A stretch of 64,000 bases of DNA from Methanothrix sp. (lineage in GTDB: Archaea > Halobacteriota > Methanosarcinia > Methanotrichales > Methanotrichaceae). Positions 10,152 through 19,755 of this stretch are shown here, in pieces. Below the pieces are notes generated by a model. The model saw only the letters and a list, made by a program, of their open reading frames with translations, searched no databases and was not told where the DNA came from. The position numbers and the translations under genes are program-made. Positions within the stretch are counted from its first letter, which is position 1, and every line of letters starts with the position of its first letter. The stretch lies in contig JAPKYA010000002.1 of assembly GCA_026394565.1 (NCBI GenBank), positions 1 to 64,000 of the forward strand, written 5' to 3'.

Positions 10152-11411
10152 ATGAGCTTTAGGGGATTCCTGGGTGATCTGCAAAAGGACGGACTGCTAA
10201 AAGAGGTGCATGAGCCCGTATCTCCCCTGCTTGAGGTAACGGAATGCGCCTGGGGAAAAGGCCCCATATTATTTGATAATGTGGATGGCCATAAGTGCTG
10301 CCTGAACATTCTGGGGTCGCGCAGTCTACTGGCCAGGGCTCTGGGAATTTCTGGCAAAGATATGGTCTCTCATCTTGCAGGCATCGGCTACGAGGGTCCA
10401 GTTCGCGAGGTGGACTCCTCGCCCTTTATGGAGTGCGTCTCCAAGCCCGATCTCACTCGCCTGCCCGTCCTCACCCATTTTAAGGGCGACGGCGGACCTT
10501 ACATTACCTCCGCCGTGGTGGTAAGCCGGTTTGAGGGAAAAATCAATGCCTGCGTGCACAGGCTCATGGTCCTGGGAAAAGACCGGCTGGCGGTGCGTCT
10601 CGTTCCAGGTCGGCATACTCATCAGTTCTACCAGGCGGCTATGGCCAAAGGAGAAGAAGTGCCTGTGGCCATTGCCATCGGCGTGGACCCGCTGCTGCTC
10701 ATGGCCGCTTCCACGCGCGTTCCCCCGGAGAAGGAGTTTTCCTATGCAGCCGCTCTGCGAGACTCAGCCGTGGAGCTGGTGCGTCTGGATAACGGCGTTT
10801 TCGCGCCCCATGCGGAGACTGTGCTGGAGGGCTATATCACCGGCGAGCGGGCCCATGAGGGTCCCTTTGTGGACATCACCGGCACCTGCGATCTCGTCCG
10901 GCAGGAGCCCGTCATCCGGCTCACCAGGATGATGACCTGCGAGGATCCCATCTACCATGGTCTCTTGCCTGGGGGCGGGGAGCATAAGATGCTCATGGGG
11001 GTGCCCTACGAGCCGCTGATTTACAAAGCAGCCTCGAAGGTTGCAAAGGTCAAGAACGTCATCCTGACGGATGGCGGATGCAACTACTTCCATGCAGTTG
11101 TGCAGATAGAAAAGGAGACGGAAGAGGATGCCAGGCGAGCCATCGAGGCCGCTTTCCAGGCGCACGGCTCGCTAAAGCATGTGCTGATCGTGGACACGGA
11201 TATAGACATCTACGATCCTCATGACCTGGAGTATGCCGTTGCCACGCGCATGCGTGCCGACGAGGATCTCGTCATCCATCCCAATGTGCGGGGCAGCACC
11301 CTTGATCCGCGAAGTAGAGAGGGCATCACCACCAAGGTGGGAGTGGATGCCACAGCCAAGCTGGATCGGCTCTGGAAGTTTCAGAGGGTGACACCAAAGG
11401 GGCAGGGCTAA
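10152..11411 (+). CDS. UbiD-family decarboxylase (candidate anhydromevalonate phosphate decarboxylase)
   Basis: UbiD-family sequence (MSFRGFLGDLQKDGLL...PILFDNVDG...). The specific archaeal mevalonate role is inference. Confidence 0.85.
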   Translation: MSFRGFLGDLQKDGLLKEVHEPVSPLLEVTECAWGKGPILFDNVDGHKCCLNILGSRSLLARALGISGKDMVSHLAGIGYEGPVREVDSSPFMECVSKPDLTRLPVLTHFKGDGGPYITSAVVVSRFEGKINACVHRLMVLGKDRLAVRLVPGRHTHQFYQAAMAKGEEVPVAIAIGVDPLLLMAASTRVPPEKEFSYAAALRDSAVELVRLDNGVFAPHAETVLEGYITGERAHEGPFVDITGTCDLVRQEPVIRLTRMMTCEDPIYHGLLPGGGEHKMLMGVPYEPLIYKAASKVAKVKNVILTDGGCNYFHAVVQIEKETEEDARRAIEAAFQAHGSLKHVLIVDTDIDIYDPHDLEYAVATRMRADEDLVIHPNVRGSTLDPRSREGITTKVGVDATAKLDRLWKFQRVTPKGQG

Positions 11412-11426
11412 AAGGCCCTTTGCCTT

Positions 11427-11522
11427 TCAGATTTCCAGGTAGAGGCGTATGCTGAAGATGGTGCCCACTGCCAGGACTATTGATAGCAGCAGGGCCAGGA
11501 TCTGCAACATCATCTCGCTCAT
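11427..11522 (-). CDS. 31-aa predicted single-TM micro-protein, translationally coupled to ftsZ
   Basis: MSEMMLQILALLLSIVLAVGTIFSIRLYLEI; ATG overlaps the ftsZ TGA as ATGA at 11519-11522. Below the ORF-track cutoff. Confidence 0.6.
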   Translation of the reverse strand: MSEMMLQILALLLSIVLAVGTIFSIRLYLEI

Positions 11523-12583
11523 TTTATCACATCTATCATCTTTTCTCTCTGCGGCCTAAATCGCCGGGACTCTGTTGGCGCCAGAACCTGGGCTGATTTG
11601 ACGCCTGTGATTATGGCCATCAATCTCACCCTTCCGGTAAATTCGGGCCGAATTCTCGCTCCCCAGATGACATTAGCCCTGGGGTCGAGCTCCTGGGTAA
11701 GGGCCCCGGCTATGGCGGCTGCCTCTTTCATGGTCATATCCGGCCCGCCGGTCATATGCAGAAGGCAGGCCCCGGCTCCGCGATAGTCCACATCGAGCAG
11801 CGGGTTTCTCAAGGCCGTGCGCACGATCTTCTCAGGGCTGCTTTTCATCTTACCCTCGCCCACAAACATGAAGGAGGCCCCACCGGAGCTCATGATGGTG
11901 CGAACATCGGCATAGTCCAGATTGATGAGGGAGGGACTTGTCAGGGTCTCGCAGATGCCCTGCACGATATCGGCGATGATCTGGTCGACCACGGAAAAGG
12001 CGTGCTCGAAGGGCAGATGGGGCGCGCATTCCAAAAGGCGGTTGTTATCCATGACGATTGCAGTGTCGGTGAAGCCCCGCAGCGCTTCCAGCCCCTCCTC
12101 CGCCACAAAGATGCGCGCCCTCTCCAGGTGAAAGGGCGTGGTCACCATGGCCACGACAATTGCGCCCCGCTCTTTGGCCAGGCGCGCCACGACCGGGGCC
12201 GAACCAGTGCCCGTGCCTCCGCCCAGGCCCGCGATCACGAAGACCAGGTCGGCTCCCCGCAGCATGCTCTCCAGCTCTGCCGCGGCCAGCTCCGCCGCCT
12301 TTTTGCCCACAACGGGGTCGCCGCCCGCGCCCATGCCCCGGGTGAGCTTTTGCCCGATCAGGATTTTCTCATCCGCCTGGGCCGTTTTCAGGTGCTGGCC
12401 GTCCGTGTTGACGGCCACGGTCTTTGCTCCTGCAAGGCCCATCCTGGCCAGCCGGCTCACGGTGTTATTGCCTGCTCCACCGCAGCCGACGACCAGGATT
12501 TTGGGCTTGCCGAAACCGTCTTCATATTCGGAAAACTCACTAGACTCACGTAGATCTGACTGCAATACCTTTTTCCCCCTCAC
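11519..12583 (-). CDS. ftsZ: Cell division protein FtsZ
   Basis: Tubulin signature GGGTGTGSAP, VVGCGGAGNNTVSRL, NLDYADVRTIM. Start GTG (12583) or TTG (12565) rather than the 12703 Met. Confidence 0.95.
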   Translation of the reverse strand: MRGKKVLQSDLRESSEFSEYEDGFGKPKILVVGCGGAGNNTVSRLARMGLAGAKTVAVNTDGQHLKTAQADEKILIGQKLTRGMGAGGDPVVGKKAAELAAAELESMLRGADLVFVIAGLGGGTGTGSAPVVARLAKERGAIVVAMVTTPFHLERARIFVAEEGLEALRGFTDTAIVMDNNRLLECAPHLPFEHAFSVVDQIIADIVQGICETLTSPSLINLDYADVRTIMSSGGASFMFVGEGKMKSSPEKIVRTALRNPLLDVDYRGAGACLLHMTGGPDMTMKEAAAIAGALTQELDPRANVIWGARIRPEFTGRVRLMAIITGVKSAQVLAPTESRRFRPQREKMIDVIK

Positions 12584-12802
12584 TGCTAGCTTGGCTAAAT
12601 AGTGATATATGTTAATAATTATTGCGGATGGAGAAATGTTTTCTTGATGTCGGGGCGCAGGAGATGCGGGCGTGATGCGGATCCGGGGGGCAGGACGACA
12701 CATTTTCCTCCCCTCACCGAAAGACCTAATTACCTTAGTCGCGAAATAACAGGCATCTGGCGCTTCAAATCACGGCGCATAAGAGTGAGGGAGCGGTTGG
12801 TT

Positions 12803-13531
12803 GTGGCAGTACAAAGCAGCAAATTCCCCAGGTCCAAGTCGGGCGTACCTGGATTTGATGAACTGGTCGATGGCGGTTTTCACAAAGGAACAGTCAACAC
12901 CATCACCGGATCTTCCGGTACGGGCAAGACCGTCTTTGCCGGCCAGTTCATAAATTACGGCATCAAGATGGGCGAAAAGGGAATGATCATCACCCCGTCG
13001 GAGAGCGCAGAATACCTGAAGCGAGAGATGATGTCCTCCTTCGGCTGGGACTTCTCCAACCTGGAGAAGGAGGGAAAACTCACCATCGTTGATGTCACCG
13101 ACCCCGTTTTGCGCCTGCAAAAGAGCATCGATGTCGATCCGGTGGATTTTCTCATAAACTTCCGTAAGCTTGTGGAGAGAAAGCTGGAGGAGGCCAGGCC
13201 CGCCCGGCTCTTCATAGACGACCTGACTGCCTTCTTCATGGCCGTAGAGGCTCCCTTTAAGATCCGCTCCCTGACCGACGACCTCTTCGGCACCATTCGT
13301 GCCGGCGACGTCACATCCGTGGTCACCATCGGCACGGCTTTCGGCACCAACCAGTTCCTGGAGTACGGAGCAGACTCGGCCACCATGCTCAGCCGTGAGC
13401 GCATCGGCAACACTCTCATCCGATCAATTTACATCATGAAGATGCGCGGCTCTAAGATCGCCAATAGCATCAGGGTCCTGGACATATCCGATGAGGGAAT
13501 CTCCGTGTCCTCGCTCTCGCCCTATCCCTGA
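12803..13531 (+). CDS. RAD55/KaiC-like single-domain RecA ATPase
   Basis: GVPGFDELVDGGFHKGTVNTITGSSGTGKTVFAGQFINYG (Walker A), RLFIDDLTAFF (Walker B). GTG start. Confidence 0.88.
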   Translation: MAVQSSKFPRSKSGVPGFDELVDGGFHKGTVNTITGSSGTGKTVFAGQFINYGIKMGEKGMIITPSESAEYLKREMMSSFGWDFSNLEKEGKLTIVDVTDPVLRLQKSIDVDPVDFLINFRKLVERKLEEARPARLFIDDLTAFFMAVEAPFKIRSLTDDLFGTIRAGDVTSVVTIGTAFGTNQFLEYGADSATMLSRERIGNTLIRSIYIMKMRGSKIANSIRVLDISDEGISVSSLSPYP

Positions 13532-13576
13532 ATGGGCCATGAAACGCAGATAGCATGAAACCTGAGGGTGCATGAA

Positions 13577-15361
13577 ATGATCGAAAGATGGATCGTCCTG
13601 GCTGCGGAGGAAGCTGGTCCCGTCTCGAATAAGATGGGCGGCATCTGGAATGTGGTGGATGCCGAGGCGGTAACGCTGGCCCGGCTGGAGGCGCGAGGAG
13701 GGGTGGAAAGCGGCCTGCACATCCTGGTGGCGGGTCCCAACTATCCCACCTCCGGCTCAGACTGGAATACAGGCAGAAACCGGGTCACAGATCTCACGGG
13801 ACTGGAGAAGCTGGAGATGGGACAAGAGCTGCTGTCCGTTCTTGCGGCACTGAATGCTTCCGGCATTGAGACTGTCACCGGGCAAAGAATGGTGGAGGGC
13901 GTTCCCATCGGCTATGCGCTCTTCAATACCAATTATTATCAGTCTCACATGGTGCACTGGAATAATCAGGAGATGACCCGAAACAACGCCATCAAGACGG
14001 AGGCCTTTGATCTGGTGGGCCTCGATTCCATGAACTTCGAGAGAGCGCACTATGGCTCGGAGTACAACCACTACCTCAACCTCTCCTATGCCGTATCCGA
14101 GCTTGTCCGAGGCCTGGCAAAAGCCCCGGAAGAGATGGCGCAAAAGTACACCGACAGGGCAGTCTCCGAGTTTGCCAAGTCGGTAATGCCCAAAGTGAGA
14201 GTCTCCATGCACTGCCATGAGTTTGGAGTCTTCTATGCGGCAGCCAGGCTGAAGAAGCTGGGCGCTCCCGTAAGATCTGTCTGCACCCTGCACGCCACGG
14301 TTCCCGGTCGCACGGCGGGCTATAAGTCTCTGCAAAAGGTAGCCCAAGGCGAGTCAAACATGGAGCCGGGAACGCCCTTTGGCTTTGCCACATTGGAGGC
14401 TCTGGCCCGCTATGCCGATGCCGTTACATTCGTGGGCGATTCGACCATGAAAGAGGCCATGCTCTTTTACCGCTTGAAAGGCATTGTCATCAGGAATGGA
14501 ATTGATGTAGAGACGCAAGAGATCGACTGGGATAAAAAGGAGCGCTGCCGGGCCAAGATCCAGCAGTTTCTGGCCGACAACCTCTACAAATACTGCGACG
14601 GCAAGTGTGTAAAACGGGAGAACATAATTCCGGTCTTCACCATATCCCGCATAGAGATCGAGAATAAGGGATATCTTCAGCTCCTTGATGCCCTGATGCT
14701 TCAGGATCACCTGCTCAAGCACAGACTAACCGGTCAGCGTCATGCCGAGGAGACAAGGGTGGTATGCTTCCTCATTGCCGCTCACGGTCCCAAAGACAAG
14801 GAGAAGCTGCCGGAGGGATTTCCCATCAATCTCACGCCGGAGGTCCTGGTGGGCGAGGAGATCCGCCTGGAGAATATGATCAAGGATCGGGGCCTGGATG
14901 AGTCGGAGCTGATCTCGGGCAAACGAATGGTGGCGGCACTGCTCTATCCTCAATGGGTGGGACCCGACGACGGCGGCCTGGGCATGCAGGTTGATGAGAT
15001 CATGGCCGGCTGCGTTGCCGGGATATTTCCCTCCCAATATGAGCCCTTCCTTCTCACCGCCCTGGAAGCGGGCAGGGAAGGCACACCCAGCATCGTCAGC
15101 CGGGCGGCAGGATACAGCGATGCTTTAAAGAAGATCAAACGTCGCGTGCCGGGCCTGGGGGGCGTGGTGGTTGTGGACAACATCGAGGCTCAGCCCCAGG
15201 AGACCGTCCTGGATTACGCCCTGGCCCTGGACTACTTCACCTGGACCTATCTTGATGACGAGGTCAAATACCGGCTGCTCTGCGAAGAGTCCTTCTCTTT
15301 AGCCAGGCAGTTTAGCTGGAAGGAGCCGGTACTGGAGTATTATAAGAACCTGGTAGCTTAG
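13577..15361 (+). CDS. Glycogen synthase, GT3-like (glycogen[starch] synthase family)
   Basis: Long GT3-style N-terminus (EEAGPVSNKMGGIWNVV), FTISRIEIENKGYLQLLDAL, FPSQYEPFLLTALEAGREGTPSIVS. Confidence 0.85.
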   Translation: MIERWIVLAAEEAGPVSNKMGGIWNVVDAEAVTLARLEARGGVESGLHILVAGPNYPTSGSDWNTGRNRVTDLTGLEKLEMGQELLSVLAALNASGIETVTGQRMVEGVPIGYALFNTNYYQSHMVHWNNQEMTRNNAIKTEAFDLVGLDSMNFERAHYGSEYNHYLNLSYAVSELVRGLAKAPEEMAQKYTDRAVSEFAKSVMPKVRVSMHCHEFGVFYAAARLKKLGAPVRSVCTLHATVPGRTAGYKSLQKVAQGESNMEPGTPFGFATLEALARYADAVTFVGDSTMKEAMLFYRLKGIVIRNGIDVETQEIDWDKKERCRAKIQQFLADNLYKYCDGKCVKRENIIPVFTISRIEIENKGYLQLLDALMLQDHLLKHRLTGQRHAEETRVVCFLIAAHGPKDKEKLPEGFPINLTPEVLVGEEIRLENMIKDRGLDESELISGKRMVAALLYPQWVGPDDGGLGMQVDEIMAGCVAGIFPSQYEPFLLTALEAGREGTPSIVSRAAGYSDALKKIKRRVPGLGGVVVVDNIEAQPQETVLDYALALDYFTWTYLDDEVKYRLLCEESFSLARQFSWKEPVLEYYKNLVA

Positions 15362-15387
15362 TCTTATCGACTGGATGTGGAGAAACA

Positions 15388-16605
15388 ATGAGAATTGCCT
15401 ACATAAGCCTCGAGTTTCCGCCCAGGATCTTCGGCGGCCTTGGTGTGTACGTGGATGAAATATCCAGAGAATTGGTTTCCCTGGGAGAGAATATCTCGGT
15501 CTTTACATTGGGAGACGGCAAGCTGAAGAGATACCAGGATATGAACGGGGTGGAAGTATTCCGAATGTATCCTCTTCCCATCCGGGACGGCCTGGAGATA
15601 TTCCTATCCGCTCAGACCCTTTCCTGGGGGAAAGGTCTTTGCTTCCTGCAGGACCTTTTAAGCCTAAATCAGCTCTCTGCGGCAAGCATCATGGAGAATG
15701 GGCCGTTCCATCTCTGTGTGGCCCACGACTGGCTTGGCCTCCTGGGAGCCATGGCCGTCAAAAGAGAGGGCGTTCCCATGATCTACCACGTACACGGCCT
15801 GGAGGGGGGAAGGGCGGAAAATCCCAATGCTCAACTCATAGCTTTGGAAAAGAAAGGAGCGGAAATAGCCGATAGGATAATCACCGTCTCCGAGGCCATG
15901 AAGCGAGAGCTGGTAGTCCTTGGCGCACCCGTTGAGAAGGTTTCCGTCTGCTATCATGGCGTGAATGCCGATTTCTTCGATCCCGATCGGGCCGATCCCA
16001 CAATTCTGGCCTCCCAGCGAGAGAGGTATGGCTTTGCCGAGGATGATATCATAATCCTCTTCGTAGGCCGGCTGGAACCTGTTAAAGGCGTCAAAGAGCT
16101 CTTTTCCGCAATGCCACAGGTCCTGGCTGTTCATGCTAAAGTGAAGCTTCTTGTGGTAGGCAGGGGCAGCCTTGAGGCCTGGGCAGCAGAGGAAGTGCAG
16201 AGGCAGGGCAAAAGCTACGTAACGCTTGTCACAGACTTTCTGGATGCCGAGGAGAAGATGCACACTTACGCCCTGGCGGATTTGTGCGTATTTCCCAGCA
16301 TTTATGAGCCCTTTGGCATTGTGGCTCTCGAGGCAGCGGCCATGGGCAAGGCGGCAGTGGTAGGCGCAGCCGGCACCTCCGGTCTGGCGGAGATCGTGAA
16401 AAACCCGGCCACAATGCGCCCTACGGGCGTTCATGTTAATGCTCGCGATCCCAGGGATATCGCCTGGGGCATTAATCTTGCCCTGGAGGACCTGGACCGG
16501 CTGAAATCCTGGGGAAAGAACGCCAGGGCCAGGGTGCTTGAAGAGTTCACCTGGCAGAAAGCAGCCGAGAGAACCCTGGCGATTTATAATGAATGCATAG
16601 GCTAA
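15388..16605 (+). CDS. Glycosyltransferase family 4 (glycogen/starch synthase-like)
   Basis: MRIAYISLEFPPRIFGGLGVYVDEISREL, FVGRLEPVKGVKELF, FPSIYEPFGIVALEAAAMGKAAVV. Confidence 0.92.
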   Translation: MRIAYISLEFPPRIFGGLGVYVDEISRELVSLGENISVFTLGDGKLKRYQDMNGVEVFRMYPLPIRDGLEIFLSAQTLSWGKGLCFLQDLLSLNQLSAASIMENGPFHLCVAHDWLGLLGAMAVKREGVPMIYHVHGLEGGRAENPNAQLIALEKKGAEIADRIITVSEAMKRELVVLGAPVEKVSVCYHGVNADFFDPDRADPTILASQRERYGFAEDDIIILFVGRLEPVKGVKELFSAMPQVLAVHAKVKLLVVGRGSLEAWAAEEVQRQGKSYVTLVTDFLDAEEKMHTYALADLCVFPSIYEPFGIVALEAAAMGKAAVVGAAGTSGLAEIVKNPATMRPTGVHVNARDPRDIAWGINLALEDLDRLKSWGKNARARVLEEFTWQKAAERTLAIYNECIG

Positions 16606-16750
16606 GAGCTATCTAAGAGCGCCGAAAAGTTAATCAATTATCTGGATGCAAAGAATCACAATTTGCTTATTCAATGTATTTCATAAAGCATATAGTACCG
16701 ATAAAGGATCATTAACCATCGCGACAAGGCAAGACAATACCGGTGAAGAG

Positions 16751-17926
16751 ATGCGAATTGGAATGCTCTCCTGGGAGAGCTTATACTCAATAAAGGTCGG
16801 CGGGGTAGCCCCCCACGTCTCAGAGATCTCGGAAGCGCTGGCCAGAAGGGGCCATGAAGTACATATCTTTACGCGCAGAGGCGATTTTGAGTCCTACGAT
16901 AAAATCAACGGCGTCCATTATCAGAGGGCCGATGTAGACAGCTTTGGCGATGTCCTGGCTCAGATGAACCGGATGTGTGAATCACTTTACGATCGCTTCG
17001 GTGCGGTGCAAAAGCTCTTCGGCAAATTCGATATAGTGCATGGTCATGATTGGCATCCGGTGCTGGCTTTAACCCGCATCAAGCAGGAGTACAGCCTGCC
17101 CTTTCTTCTCACCATGCACAGCACTGAATGGGGCAGGAATGGAAACAACTTCGGTTACGGCATATCTCAGGAGATCTCTCATCGAGAGTGGCTGGGCTGT
17201 TATGAGGCCGCCAGGGTGATTGTAACCACCAGGCGCATGCAAGATGAGCTGATATGGATATACAGCCTGCCTGAAGACAAGATCAGGATTATACCAAACG
17301 GAATCATTGTGGGAAAGATGAGGCGGGGCTTGGACGCCGGCCGGGTCAAGGAGAAGTACGGCATTCACCCCATGGCACCTCTGGTGCTCTTCTGCGGCAG
17401 GATGAGCATTCAGAAGGGACCGGACCTCCTGGTAGAGGCTGTGCCTCATATCTTGAGAAAAAGATCCGATGCACGTTTTATCTTCATGGGAGAAGGGAGC
17501 ATGAGGCAGGACTGCGAGAGGAGAGCCCGCGAGCTTGGAGTAGCGGATGCCTGCCGGTTCCTGGGATACACCTCCAGCGCCGAGAAAGAGGAGCTGGTCA
17601 ATGCCTGCGATCTCATGTGCGTTCCCAGCAGAAACGAGCCTTTCGGCGTGGTGGTCCTGGAGGCCTGGGATGCCTGCAAACCAGTGGTGGCAACGGAGGC
17701 TGTGAGCATAATCAAGAACTTCGAGGACGGCCTCCTGGCCTACGTCCAGCCGGAGTCCATCGCCTGGTGTATAAACCGTTTGCTGGCCGATCCTGAGGAG
17801 ATGATGAAGCTGGCCCGGGCAGGATGCAGCCGGATCGATGCAGAGTTCAGCTGGGATCGCATCGCCAAGAGGACGGAAGACGTTTATGATGAGGCGAGAA
17901 AACACAGCCAACCGAAAGGTTCTTGA
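16751..17926 (+). CDS. Glycosyltransferase family 4 (second paralog)
   Basis: MRIGMLSWESLYSIKVGGVAPHVSEISEAL, FCGRMSIQKGPDLLVEA, VPSRNEPFGVVVLEAWDACKPVV. Start at internal ATG after GGTGAAGAG. Confidence 0.92.
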   Translation: MRIGMLSWESLYSIKVGGVAPHVSEISEALARRGHEVHIFTRRGDFESYDKINGVHYQRADVDSFGDVLAQMNRMCESLYDRFGAVQKLFGKFDIVHGHDWHPVLALTRIKQEYSLPFLLTMHSTEWGRNGNNFGYGISQEISHREWLGCYEAARVIVTTRRMQDELIWIYSLPEDKIRIIPNGIIVGKMRRGLDAGRVKEKYGIHPMAPLVLFCGRMSIQKGPDLLVEAVPHILRKRSDARFIFMGEGSMRQDCERRARELGVADACRFLGYTSSAEKEELVNACDLMCVPSRNEPFGVVVLEAWDACKPVVATEAVSIIKNFEDGLLAYVQPESIAWCINRLLADPEEMMKLARAGCSRIDAEFSWDRIAKRTEDVYDEARKHSQPKGS

Positions 17927-17954
17927 AGGGTGAGCAGCACAAGGGGCTCTTAGC

Positions 17955-18028
17955 GCCTCGATAGCTTAGCCCGGTATAGCGCGTCCTTGGTAAGGACGAG
18001 GTCGCGGGTTCGAATCCCGTCCGAGGCT
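17955..18028 (+). tRNA. tRNA-Thr (anticodon GGT)
   Basis: GCCTCGATAGCTTAGCCCGGTATAGCGCGTCCTTGGTAAGGACGAGGTCGCGGGTTCGAATCCCGTCCGAGGCT folds as a cloverleaf; 7-nt anticodon loop TTGGTAA. Confidence 0.9.
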
Positions 18029-18073
18029 TATATTTTTTGTTGATTTGAGAGCCCAATGTTGAGGTGAGTTCAT

Positions 18074-18505
18074 ACGGACAAGAAGAGCATATTGATTATC
18101 GACGACGATAGAGTCATGCTTAATAGCTTCAAGCTTCTCTTGGAGATGAAGGGTTACTTAACAGATACAGCAGAATCTGGAAGTGAAGCCATCGAAAAGG
18201 TACGCTGCAAATATTTTAATCTGGCATTGATTGACATCAGCCTTCCTGATATGGATGGAACAGCTCTTCTCTCTGAATTTCGCGAGCTTAACCCGGAGAT
18301 GAAAAAGATAATCATTACAGGTTATTCCACTAGAGAAAATGCCATTGAATCCCTAAATCTAGGGGCAAACGCATATTTAGAAAAGCCGGTAACTCCAGGA
18401 AAATTGCTGGAATTCGTGACAAAAAAATTGGCGGAACAAGAATATGAGATCAAGTATCATGAGGATACTGTGAATAACTTGATCCAATCCCGTAAGCAAG
18501 CTTGA
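18074..18505 (+). CDS. Stand-alone response-regulator receiver domain protein
   Basis: (T)DKKSILIIDDDRVMLNSFKLLLEMKGYLTDTAESGSEAIEKV...ALIDISLPDMDGTALL...YLEKPVTP. Start ambiguous: ACG at 18074 behind GAGGTGA, or TTG at 18092. Confidence 0.88.
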   Translation, partial: TDKKSILIIDDDRVMLNSFKLLLEMKGYLTDTAESGSEAIEKVRCKYFNLALIDISLPDMDGTALLSEFRELNPEMKKIIITGYSTRENAIESLNLGANAYLEKPVTPGKLLEFVTKKLAEQEYEIKYHEDTVNNLIQSRKQA

Positions 18506-18597
18506 ACTGTACGATCTCCTTTGTATTTTTTTGCGATTTGCTTTTTTTTAAATTTCGACATTAACACAACGAATAATATTTAGATGTTACTACTATT

Positions 18598-19690
18598 GCA
18601 CATTGTCCCAGGCTCGGAGCACCTCCGCCACCGACCAGGCCTGAGAGATGCAGCCGCCCGGCCGCTGGGGGCAGTCGCCGTCAAAGACCTCGGGTAGAGT
18701 GTTAATCCCCGCCGACCTGCATGGTTATCAAGGGCCGGAGAAGCTCTCTGGCCTCTCCCAGGACCGACTCGGACCTGCCGTTCACAGAGAGCAGAGCATC
18801 AATGTACGGCCCCATGAGCCAGGGCCAGACGGTGCCCTGGTGGTAGGCCCCATCCCGGCGGCGAGCATCGTCCTCGTACCTGCCCGCATAGCGCATATCG
18901 CGAGGCGAGAGCGTTCGGAGGCCAGAAGGCGTGAGCAATTCCTTTGTTACAACATCAAGAATGCCCTCTCTCTTAATCCGGGGCAGCAGATCGGGAATTC
19001 CTGCGGCGATGATCTGATTTGGCCGGATGGAGGCGTCCTCATGATCAATTACATCATAAAGGCAGCCGGTCTCACTGTTCCAAAACCTCTGGTAGCCGTT
19101 CCTGGCCTTTCGGCCAGCTCTGCGAACCCAGGACCCTGGGACTTGCCTATTGCCTCGCCCAACTTTTGCATATCTCTCAAGGCGCAGAACCAGAGCGCAT
19201 TTATCTCGCAGCATTTTCCCGCCCGCGGCGACACCGGCCGGCCACCCAGGCGCGCGTCCATCCAGGTGAGCGCGGGGCCGGATACGATCAGACCATCCTC
19301 GGCCCCGCCAAAGTCCTCTCCCGGCCTGGAATAGCGACGAAATACCTCCAGCAGCCTTTGCCAGAGCTGCCCGACAAACTCCCGGTCTTTCGAAAAAGGA
19401 TTTCAGGACCTTCCCGGCCTCCTCAAAGCGCCCAGTGCAGAGCAAGAGGCCGGGCAGGGAGATCATGGCGTCCCTCCCCCAATCATCAAACCAGTGGTAT
19501 CCGGCGATGAGGCTCATGCCCTGTCCTCTTTTCACCAGGAACGAGTCAGCGGCCCCGGCCAGTTCCTGAAGGGGAGCCGTCAGCTTTTCCAGGCGCTCCT
19601 TTTCTTTTTTCTGCTCTGTCCTCCAGTCAGGCATGGAGATGGGCAAGCATCCTCTCCAGTTGGAAAAAATTCTTTTAGGCCTGCAAACCT
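18598..19690 (-). pseudogene. Degraded amylo-alpha-1,6-glucosidase (glycogen debranching enzyme), 5' part missing and several frameshifts
   Basis: Frame A: AADSFLVKRGQGMSLIAGYHWFDDWGRDAMISLPGLLLCTGRFEEAGKVLK; frame B: ALTWMDARLGGRPVSPRAGKCCEINALWFCALRDM; frame A again: GYQRFWNSETGCLYDVIDHEDASIRPNQIIAAGI; third frame: [39 protein letters not shown]. All align in order with the intact copy at 23655-25538. Confidence 0.9.
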
Positions 19691-19755
19691 ATGAAATGAT
19701 TTTTTATATATCCTGATTTCTCTTTAGGTACAGGGACCATAGAGGGTGGATAATA

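Noticed and set aside
11756-12553. 265-aa plus-strand ORF
   Set aside because: Antisense shadow of ftsZ; His/Arg/Gly-rich composition, no family features.
17069-17911. 280-aa minus-strand ORF
   Set aside because: Antisense of the second GT4 gene; GT4 motifs are clear on the plus strand.
17847-18056. 69-aa minus-strand ORF containing TGFEPATSSLPRTRYTGLSYRGA
   Set aside because: Classic false protein from the antisense of the tRNA-Thr gene at 17955-18028.
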